Shown piece after piece: positions 6,504-11,301 of a stretch of 11,301 bases of DNA. The notes beneath the pieces were generated by a model that saw only the letters and a list, made by a program, of their open reading frames with translations, did no database searches and was not told where the DNA came from. Source of the DNA: an uncultured Oscillospiraceae bacterium (lineage in GTDB: Bacteria; Bacillota; Clostridia; Oscillospirales; Ruminococcaceae); assembly GCA_934232845.1 (NCBI GenBank), contig CAKQGD010000054.1, positions 1 through 11,301 on the forward strand. The letters are read 5' to 3'. Made by a program: the position numbers and the translations under genes. The number at the start of each line of letters is the position of its first letter. The stretch's first letter is position 1.

Positions 6504-6533
6504 CAGCTCCCTTTACGCAAGGGAGCCTTAGGT
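6471..6533 (-). repeat. Right terminal inverted repeat of the DUF559 element
   Basis: This is the inverted partner of 6073-6136. It holds GTCAGCC/GGCTGAC with loop TAAC (6487-6504) and GCTCCCTT/AAGGGAGC (6506-6526). The inner hairpin differs in sequence from that of the left end while keeping its pairing. The stop codon of the DUF559 gene (6501-6503) falls in the first hairpin. Confidence 0.75.
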
Positions 6534-6558
6534 GCTCACGCACCAGAGCAGCATTCGA

Positions 6559-6601
6559 AACCCTCCCTATGATCGAAACCATAGGGAGGGTTAACTGTTT
6601 T
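6559..6601 (+). terminator. Strong hairpin, possible terminator, between the DUF559 element and ddl
   Basis: AACCCTCCCTATG (6559-6571) pairs perfectly with CATAGGGAGGGTT (6580-6592) around an 8-base loop. The following T-run is interrupted (AACTGTTTTA). A weaker hairpin AAAGC/GCTTT with six T residues lies further on at 6616-6634. Either could end transcription before the ddl promoter. Confidence 0.45.
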
Positions 6602-6667
6602 ACGGGCACCCGGCCAAAGCAATTTCGCTTTTTTATGGGGCTTTTTCTTTTGCGGCGTGGGTTTTAG

Positions 6668-6696
6668 TTGTAACGCGGGCGGGATTGTGATATACT
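6668..6696 (+). promoter_or_regulatory. Sigma-A-type promoter of the ddl-DUF1934-argS cluster
   Basis: TTGTAA (6668-6673) and TATACT (6691-6696) are separated by exactly 17 bases, with TG one base before the -10 (extended -10). The expected start near 6703 gives a leader of about 48 bases to the ddl ATG. Confidence 0.8.
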
Positions 6697-6750
6697 ATTA
6701 CGATGATTTTCCGTTAAACAGAGGCTTTTTACACATAAGGGGGTTTTGCT

Positions 6751-7806
6751 ATGAAAAAAAAGACAGTTTTGATCCTGTTCGGCGGCGTGTCGAATGAATA
6801 TGATGTATCCAGACGCAGCGCCGCGTCGATTATTGAAAATTTGGATCGAAGCCGCTTTGCCCCCGTGCTCGCCGGGATCACCCGCTGCGGGCGCTGGTAT
6901 CTGTACGAGGGAGAGATTTCCCGCATTCTTGACGATACGTGGATGATGGATGCCGTTCCCGCCGTGCTGTCGCCCGACCGTTCGGTCGGAGGGCTGGTGG
7001 TGTTCGGCAAAGAGGGAGTCAAAACCGTTCCCGTCGATGTGATTTTCCCCGCGGTGCACGGCCAGCATTGTGAGGACGGCGCCCTGCAGGGCCTGATGGA
7101 GCTGTCCGGCATCCCCTATGTGGGGCCGGGCGTGACGGCTGCCGCGGTCACGTTCGACAAGGCCGTGACGCATATCGTCGCGGAGCGCGCGGGCATTCCG
7201 ATGGCGCGCTGGCTTTTGGTGGAAAAGGGCAGAGAGCCGCTTGAAGAGACCGAACGCCGCGTGCGCGAGACGTTGGGCTATCCCTGCTTTGTCAAGCCGG
7301 CGAATTCCGGTTCCTCGGTGGGCTGCCGCGCCGCGAAAAACAAGACGGAGCTTGCCTCTGCGCTTGAAACGGCCTATCACGAGGACCGCCGCGTCGTCGT
7401 GGAGGAGTTTGTCCGTGCCCATGAGGTCGAGTGCGCCGTTCTCGGAAACGACGAGCTGTTTGCGCCGCGCACGGGAGAGATCGTCTCCAACGACGGATTT
7501 TACGATTACGATTCCAAATATTTAAACGATACCGCCAAGCTCTACATTCCGGCGCGCATTCCGTCCGAGACGGCCGACGCCGTCTGCGCCCTTGCGAAAA
7601 AGGTGTACCGCGTGCTCGACTGCCGCGGCCTTTCGCGGGTGGACTGCTTTGTGAAGCAGGACGGAGAGATTCTTCTCAACGAGGTCAACACCCTGCCGGG
7701 CTTTACGTCGATCAGTATGTTCCCGAAAATGATGATCGACGCGGGAATGACGTATCCCGGTCTGATCACGCGCCTGCTGGAGCTGGCCATGGAGGAAAAA
7801 GTGTGA
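6751..7806 (+). CDS. ddl: D-alanine--D-alanine ligase
   Basis: Ddl joins two D-alanines with ATP in the cytoplasm to supply the dipeptide for peptidoglycan precursor. The 351-residue protein has the ATP-grasp layout. An N-terminal FGGVSNEYDVSRRSA carries Glu16, then come the phosphate loop KPANSGSSVG (182-191), the omega-loop FYDYDSKYLND (250-260) with Lys256-Tyr257, and the metal-binding LNEVNTLPGFTS (309-320) with Glu311 and Asn313; Asp298 also lies near this site. The omega-loop matches E. coli DdlB (FYDYEAKY), including the tyrosine of the Glu-Ser-Tyr triad. This indicates D-Ala-D-Ala rather than the VanA-type D-Ala-D-Lac product. The start follows AAGGGGG (6737-6743) by seven bases. The stop overlaps the next gene, so ddl heads an operon. 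Confidence 0.95.
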   Translation: MKKKTVLILFGGVSNEYDVSRRSAASIIENLDRSRFAPVLAGITRCGRWYLYEGEISRILDDTWMMDAVPAVLSPDRSVGGLVVFGKEGVKTVPVDVIFPAVHGQHCEDGALQGLMELSGIPYVGPGVTAAAVTFDKAVTHIVAERAGIPMARWLLVEKGREPLEETERRVRETLGYPCFVKPANSGSSVGCRAAKNKTELASALETAYHEDRRVVVEEFVRAHEVECAVLGNDELFAPRTGEIVSNDGFYDYDSKYLNDTAKLYIPARIPSETADAVCALAKKVYRVLDCRGLSRVDCFVKQDGEILLNEVNTLPGFTSISMFPKMMIDAGMTYPGLITRLLELAMEEKV

Positions 7807-8237
7807 AAAAGGACGTCATGCTGACCATTCGCGGTACGCAGCGCGTCGACGGTCAGGAGGAGACCATCGAGCTTCTGACCTGCGGCGAGCTGATCCGCAA
7901 AGGGGAGTCGTACTGGATCCGCTATGAGGAGAGCGAGACGACCGGCTTTGCGGGACACCGCACGATTCTGCATATCGAGCGCGGCCGTGTCACAATGCGC
8001 CGCACGGGCGTCAGCTCGTCGCAGCTTGTGATCGAACGCGGCGCGCGCCATCAATGCAGCTACGACACCGGATTCGGCGCGCTCAACATCGGCATTATGG
8101 GCGCTTTTGTGCATTCCAGCCTTGACGACAACGGCGGAAAGGTGGACTTTGCCTATTCGATGGATGTGGACGCAGCCCTGCAGTCGGAGCAGCACGTCAC
8201 CATTGAGGTGCGCCCGGATGCTGCGCCGGTGCAGTAA
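7803..8237 (+). CDS. DUF1934 (YwiB-like) beta-barrel protein
   Basis: This 144-residue protein fits the DUF1934/YwiB family, thought to have a calycin-like beta-barrel; its biochemical role is not established. Family features are the start KKDVMLTIRGTQ, the middle YWIRYEESETTGF, the MRRTGVSSSQLVIERG strand pair and the late YDTGFGALNIGI segment. The GTG start at 7803 overlaps the ddl stop by four bases (GTGA), with GGAGG at 7791-7795 inside the end of ddl. The alternative ATG at 7818 would cut the first conserved strand. In Bacillus and relatives ywiB lies directly before argS, and the same order is kept here, which supports the assignment. It is probably translationally coupled to ddl. Confidence 0.88.
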   Translation: MKKDVMLTIRGTQRVDGQEETIELLTCGELIRKGESYWIRYEESETTGFAGHRTILHIERGRVTMRRTGVSSSQLVIERGARHQCSYDTGFGALNIGIMGAFVHSSLDDNGGKVDFAYSMDVDAALQSEQHVTIEVRPDAAPVQ

Positions 8238-8320
8238 CCGCCGAGAGGATTCCCCTGATTTTAGAAAAGACGGCGTTTTCGGCTCGCGGCCGGATCGCCG
8301 CAGCAGAAAGATCCCGTTTT

Positions 8321-8347
8321 GTCCGCGGGGCGGACGCATCATTTTTT
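8321..8347 (+). other. Hairpin and T-run in the argS leader
   Basis: GTCCGC and GCGGAC (8321-8335) form a short hairpin, and TTTTTT lies six bases downstream (8342-8347), just before the argS ribosome binding site. The gap between stem and T-run makes real termination doubtful. No T-box sequence is visible in the 128-base gap. Confidence 0.3.
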
Positions 8348-8365
8348 CTGGAGAGTGAACAACTT

Positions 8366-10114
8366 ATGCTCGGACCCATCACAAAAGCCAGCGAGGAGCT
8401 GCGCGCCCTCGTCGCAAAGGCCATGCGGGACGCCGTCGCCGCGGGAGATCTTCCCGAAACGGACAAGCTGCCCGATTTTCTGATCGAACAGCCCGCCGAC
8501 CCCAAGAACGGTGACTTCGCCACCAACGCCGCCATGGCGGGGGCAAGAACGTTTCGCCGCGCGCCCGCGCAGATCGCCAAGGCCGTCGTCGGCCATCTCG
8601 CGCTGGAGGGCACGCATTTTGAGCGCGCCGAAATCGCGGGCCCCGGCTTTATCAACTTCTTCATGTCAAAACAGTGGTTTGCCGATGTGGTGCGCCGCGT
8701 CCTTGACGAGGGCGAGCGCTACGGCCGCACCGACTACGGAAGGGGCGAGACCGTGATGGTCGAGTTTGTTTCCGCCAACCCGACCGGCCCGATGCACATG
8801 GGCAACGCCCGCGGCGGCGCAATCGGCGACGGCCTCGCGGCCGCGATGGATTGGGCAGGCTATCGGGTTTCGCGCGAATTTTACATCAACGACGCGGGCA
8901 ACCAGATCGCAAAGTTCGGCCTCTCGCTCGAGGCGAGATACCTGCAGCACTATCAGGGTGAGGAGGCGGTGCCGTTCCCCGAGGACGGCTACCACGGCGC
9001 GGATATCACCGAGCGCGCCGAGGAGTATATTGCCCTGCACGGCGACGCGCTGCTGGACAAGTCTCCCGAAGAGCGCCGCGAAGCGCTCGTGGACTACGCT
9101 CTGCCCAAGAATATTCAAAAAATGAAGGACGATCTCGGCCGCTACCGCATCGATTTTGACGTGTGGTTTCCCGAGAGCACGCTGCATGAGAGCGGCGCGG
9201 TCAAGGCCGTCGTGGACGAGCTGACGCAGCGCGGCCTTACCTATGAAAAGGACGGCGCCGTCTGGTATAAAAACGCCGAGGTTGTGGCTAAGCGCCTTCG
9301 CGCCGAGGGCAAGAGCGAAAAGCAGATCGAAGCACTTGAGCTGAAGGATGACGTGCTCATCCGCGCCAACGGCTTTCCGACCTATTTTGCCGCCGACATC
9401 GCGTATCACAGAAATAAGCTGGTGGACCGCGGATTTTCCAAGGCGGTCAACGTCTGGGGCGCCGATCATCACGGCCATGTCGCCCGTCTCAAGGGCGCGA
9501 TGGACGCGCTCGGCGTCGGCGGCGACCGGCTCGATATCGTGCTGATGCAGCTGGTGCGTCTCACACGCGGCGGCGAGCCCGTCCGCATGTCCAAACGTAC
9601 GGGCAACGCAATCACGCTGACCGACCTGCTGGAGGAAATTCCGATCGACGCGGCGCGCTTTTTCTTCAACATGCGCGAGCCGGGCTCTGCATTTGATTTC
9701 GACCTCGATCTCGCCGTCAGTCAGACCAGCGAAAACCCCGTCTACTACGTGCAGTACGCGCACGCGCGCATCTGCTCGATTTTGAAAAATCTTGCGGCCG
9801 AGGGCATCTGTGTCGGCTGCGCCGCGGCAGAGCAGCTGCTGCTTTTGACCGACCCCGCCGAGCGCGAGCTTGTGCGCGCGCTCGCGCAGTTCCCAGAGGA
9901 GATCGTCGCGGCTGCCAAGAATTACGATCCCGCCCGCGTGACGCATTACGCTGTCGAGCTGGCCAACCGGTTCCACCGGTTCTACAACGCCTGCCGCTGC
10001 AAGTGCGGCGATGACGACCTGATGGCCGCGCGTGTGACGCTCTGCCTCGCGGTCAAGCAGACGCTGGAAAACGTTCTCTCGATGCTGCAGATCACCGCGC
10101 CCGAGACGATGTAA
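8366..10114 (+). CDS. argS: Arginine--tRNA ligase
   Basis: ArgS charges tRNA-Arg with arginine using ATP; it is a class I synthetase that needs the tRNA bound to activate arginine. The 582-residue length is typical. The N-terminal additional domain (about 1-95) includes DFATNAAM and the AGPGFINFF motif. The catalytic domain holds EFVSANPTGPMHMGNARGG with HMGN (144-147) as the HIGH-class motif and VRMSKRTGN with MSKR (408-411) as the KMSKS-class motif. The C-terminal helical DALR domain starts near YYVQYAHARICSIL (460-473). The ATG at 8366 has a modest GGAG at 8350-8353, 12 bases upstream, weaker than the other ribosome binding sites here. It follows DUF1934 after 128 bases. An antisense open frame of the same size is a shadow. 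Confidence 0.97.
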   Translation: MLGPITKASEELRALVAKAMRDAVAAGDLPETDKLPDFLIEQPADPKNGDFATNAAMAGARTFRRAPAQIAKAVVGHLALEGTHFERAEIAGPGFINFFMSKQWFADVVRRVLDEGERYGRTDYGRGETVMVEFVSANPTGPMHMGNARGGAIGDGLAAAMDWAGYRVSREFYINDAGNQIAKFGLSLEARYLQHYQGEEAVPFPEDGYHGADITERAEEYIALHGDALLDKSPEERREALVDYALPKNIQKMKDDLGRYRIDFDVWFPESTLHESGAVKAVVDELTQRGLTYEKDGAVWYKNAEVVAKRLRAEGKSEKQIEALELKDDVLIRANGFPTYFAADIAYHRNKLVDRGFSKAVNVWGADHHGHVARLKGAMDALGVGGDRLDIVLMQLVRLTRGGEPVRMSKRTGNAITLTDLLEEIPIDAARFFFNMREPGSAFDFDLDLAVSQTSENPVYYVQYAHARICSILKNLAAEGICVGCAAAEQLLLLTDPAERELVRALAQFPEEIVAAAKNYDPARVTHYAVELANRFHRFYNACRCKCGDDDLMAARVTLCLAVKQTLENVLSMLQITAPETM

Positions 10115-10146
10115 CAAAGTGACCGCCGTTTTTTCGCCGTGCAAGA

Positions 10147-10234
10147 CCCGCCCGCGGGCGGCTTTCGCCGCCTCACGGCGCCTTCGGCGCCGTGCCGCCG
10201 CCCCTTTCGGGGCGGCGCGCGGGCGGGCCTTTTT
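10147..10234 (+). terminator. Four-way-junction terminator-like element after argS
   Basis: An outer 10-bp stem, CCCGCCCGCG (10147-10156) with CGCGGGCGGG (10218-10227), encloses three perfect hairpins. They are GGCGGC/GCCGCC with loop TTTC (10157-10172), CACGGCGCC/GGCGCCGTG with loop TTC (10174-10194), and CGCCGCCCC/GGGGCGGCG with loop TTTC (10196-10217). Only one unpaired base separates neighbouring hairpins, and none separates them from the outer stem. CCTTTTT (10228-10234) follows at once, as in an intrinsic terminator. It is probably the terminator of the ddl-argS cluster, but the fold is far more elaborate than needed. Confidence 0.8.
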
Positions 10235-10338
10235 GCGAAAAAACAGCGCGCCCTCTGCGGCGCAGACCGTTTTTTTTGATTTTGTTTTGGCCGCAAAACG
10301 GCCTGCAAAAAATTTAATCACATGTTTTGGAGGCACCC

Positions 10339-10836
10339 ATGAAAAAAATCTCCGTTCGTTCCCTGACCCGAGGCGGCGTGATCGCCGCACTGTACGCCGC
10401 CTGTTCGATCGCACTCGCGCCGATCTCTTTCGGATTGGTGCAGCTGCGCGTTTCCGAGGCGCTCACCCTGCTGCCGGTACTGACGCCGACGGCCGTCGCC
10501 GGTGTGACGGTCGGCTGCCTGATTACAAACGCGTGGGGAGTCGCCGCGGGGGCAAACATTCTCGGCGCGGCGGATGTGCTGCTGGGCACTGCCGCTACCC
10601 TCGCCGCGGCGCTGATGACGCGCCGGCTGAGAAAACATCCGCTGCTCGCGGCCGTTCCGCCCGTTGTCTGCAACGCCGTCGTGATCGGCGCGGAGCTGAC
10701 CTTTGCGGAGACGGGGCGCTTTCCCGCGGCGCTGTTGTTTGCCAACATGGGCCAGATCGCCATGGAAGAGGGCGCGGCCTGCTTTTTGCTGGGACTGCCG
10801 CTTTTGACGCTGGCAAAGCGTATCCACTGGGAATGA
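10339..10836 (+). CDS. queT: QueT-type ECF transporter substrate-binding (S) protein, queuosine precursor uptake
   Basis: QueT-family proteins are small membrane S-components that pair with a shared ECF energizing module (EcfA/A'/T, not in this window) to import a queuosine precursor such as preQ1 or queuine. The 165-residue protein is of normal family size. It carries the signature APISFGLVQLRVSEALTLLP (27-46), and later GAADVLLGTAATLAAAL (76-92) and a PPVVCNAVVIGAEL segment (107-120). About five or six hydrophobic helices fill most of its length. The ATG at 10339 follows GGAGG (10329-10333) by five bases. It is transcribed apart from argS, since the four-way-junction terminator lies between them, and ends in its own terminator. 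I found no convincing preQ1 riboswitch in the leader (10235-10338). The specific substrate is inferred from family only. Confidence 0.9.
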   Translation: MKKISVRSLTRGGVIAALYAACSIALAPISFGLVQLRVSEALTLLPVLTPTAVAGVTVGCLITNAWGVAAGANILGAADVLLGTAATLAAALMTRRLRKHPLLAAVPPVVCNAVVIGAELTFAETGRFPAALLFANMGQIAMEEGAACFLLGLPLLTLAKRIHWE

Positions 10837-10852
10837 CGTCGAAACACACAGC

Positions 10853-10887
10853 AAAAGCCCGTTCGGTTTTATCGGACGGGCTTTTTT
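10853..10887 (+). terminator. Intrinsic terminator of queT
   Basis: AAAAGCCCGTTCG (10853-10865) pairs with CGGACGGGCTTTT (10873-10885), with one T-G wobble and loop GTTTTAT, and the T-run continues to 10887. This is a classical strong terminator, with the A-tract also allowing use from the other strand. It is followed directly by the palindrome CAAAGGG-AG-CCCTTTG (10888-10903). Confidence 0.9.
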
Positions 10888-10968
10888 CAAAGGGAGCCCT
10901 TTGTACCGGTGCAGGAAAATGGGTTCCTCAAGCGATCTTGCGGGCCTTTGTGCCGGGACAGAAAGGAC

Positions 10969-11135
10969 CGTTCGCTTTCTTTGAACGTGGAGTGGGGAAG
11001 AGGGTTTTCCCGCTTGCGGTACCCAAAAACGGCGGGCGCTCCTGCTCGTCGCTGCCGTTTTTTGACCGCGGCGCTCTCAGCCGTTCGGCTTCATCGCCCG
11101 AACGACTTTAGCGGTACTTTTTGATAAAAAAGTGC
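10969..11135 (+). repeat. Structured repeat, copy A (tandem pair with copy B)
   Basis: This is the left unit of a tandem pair. In order it holds: H1, CGTTC/GAACG (10969-10987); a GGGTTTTCCCGCTTGCGG block with a CCG-CTTG-CGG tetraloop hairpin; H2, AAAAACGGC/GCCGTTTTT (11025-11062); a GACCGCGGCGCTCTCAG linker; H3, CGTTCGG/CCGAACG (11082-11104); and H4, ACTTTTT/AAAAAGT around 11116-11133. It is about 97% identical to copy B from the GGGTTTT block onward, differing mainly by one T in a T-run. Open frames running through it are incidental. Confidence 0.85.
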
Positions 11136-11137
11136 TG

Positions 11138-11301
11138 CGTTCTCCTCCGGACGTGGAGCAGGGCGAAAGGGTTTTCCCGCTTGCGGTACCCAAAAACGGC
11201 GGGCGCTCCTGCTCGTCGCTGCCGTTTTTGACCGCGGCGCTCTCAGCCGTTCGGCTTCATCGCCCGAACGACTTTAGCGGTACTTTTTGATAAAAAAGTG
11301 C
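11138..11301 (+). repeat. Structured repeat, copy B, reaching the window end
   Basis: This unit has the same hairpins in the same order as copy A: H1, CGTTC/GGACG (11138-11153) with a T-G wobble; H2, CAAAAACGGC/GCCGTTTTTG (11191-11200 with 11221-11230); H3, CGTTCGG/CCGAACG (11248-11254 with 11264-11270); and a final ACTTTTT-GAT-AAAAAAGT. The unit is offset from copy A by about 166-169 bases. The window stops exactly at the end of the AGTGC block, so further copies may follow. The 465 bases from the queT stop to the window end contain no credible gene. Confidence 0.85.

Larger units (their letters stand above)
6073..6533 (+). mobile_element. 461-bp DUF559-carrying element with hairpin-rich terminal inverted repeats
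   Basis: The left end (6073-6136) and the reverse complement of the right end (6471-6533) align over about 62 bases. Both run ACC[A/T]AAG[C/G]CTCCCTTG, then GTAAAGGGAG, then ACGGAGG and ATTGTC, with a TGCA inner end. Between them lies one gene that starts and stops inside the inverted ends. From memory of Firmicute genomes, DUF559 genes are often found inside such repeated cassettes; this is recollection, not a search result. No clear target-site duplication is visible at the outer ends, so the exact boundary and the mechanism of spread are uncertain. No transposase is encoded. Confidence 0.75.

Noticed and set aside
8238..8365. T-box leader for argS
   Set aside because: No T-box sequence of the GGGTGGNACCGCG type and too little space for the specifier stem.
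10147..10227. tRNA-like cloverleaf
   Set aside because: The size and four-stem shape recall a tRNA, but stem and loop lengths are wrong (loops of 3-4 bases, 10-bp outer stem) and no T-loop or CCA-type end is present.
10235..10338. preQ1 riboswitch upstream of queT
   Set aside because: GGCCG-CAAAA-CGGCC and an A-rich tail recall the class I shape, but the loop is too short and the conserved aptamer bases are missing. A covariance search would settle it.
8666..10414. Long open frame of 582 codons on the - strand opposite argS
   Set aside because: It lies antisense to a clear arginyl-tRNA synthetase in GC-rich DNA, where the opposite strand often lacks stops, and it shows no recognisable domain.
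10119..11111. 330-codon + strand open frame over the argS terminator, queT and the repeat
   Set aside because: It runs through a four-way-junction terminator, the queT gene in another frame, a second terminator and repeat copy A; the product is arginine-rich and low in information.
10969..11301. CRISPR array
   Set aside because: The units are about 165 bases long with only about 2-15 bases between them, and their hairpins are unlike CRISPR repeats; no cas gene is present.

Overview
The window looks like chromosome of a GC-rich Firmicute, most likely a gut-type clostridial lineage (Oscillospiraceae/Ruminococcaceae-like). This is inferred from the mnmE-mnmG-rsmG block, a YwiB/DUF1934-argS pair, a QueT-type ECF substrate protein, strong GGAGG ribosome binding sites and a DUF559 repeat element of a kind I associate with Firmicutes. 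All genes recognised are on the + strand.

Layout. 1-136: a divergent copy of a structured repeat. 151-4700: a small membrane protein, then mnmE, mnmG and rsmG. MnmE and MnmG together build the cmnm5 modification on tRNA wobble uridine, and RsmG methylates 16S rRNA. 4984-5598: an unrecognised six-helix membrane protein. 5700-6600: an AT-richer, accessory-looking stretch. It holds a 14-bp hairpin, a 50-residue two-helix membrane peptide with its own promoter and terminator, and a 461-bp element with hairpin-rich inverted ends carrying a DUF559 nuclease-like gene. 6668-10234: a good sigma-A-type promoter followed by ddl (D-Ala-D-Ala ligase), an overlapping DUF1934 gene and argS. It is closed by a terminator-like element that folds into a perfect four-way junction. 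10339-10887: queT with a classical terminator. 10888-11301: no gene; a tandem pair of the same structured repeat seen at the left edge.

The protein-coding genes are mostly ordinary translation and cell-wall functions, with a translation theme (mnmE, mnmG, rsmG, argS, and queT for queuosine precursor uptake). The unusual content lies between the genes. A roughly 165-bp repeat occurs three times. Its unpaired blocks are conserved while its stems change on both sides together, and its G-T wobble pairs favour the + strand as the functional RNA (or single-stranded DNA) strand. The four-way junction behind argS and the DUF559 element, which takes its ribosome binding site, start codon and stop codon from its own inverted ends, are the next most notable signals. 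No CRISPR array, rRNA or tRNA was found.
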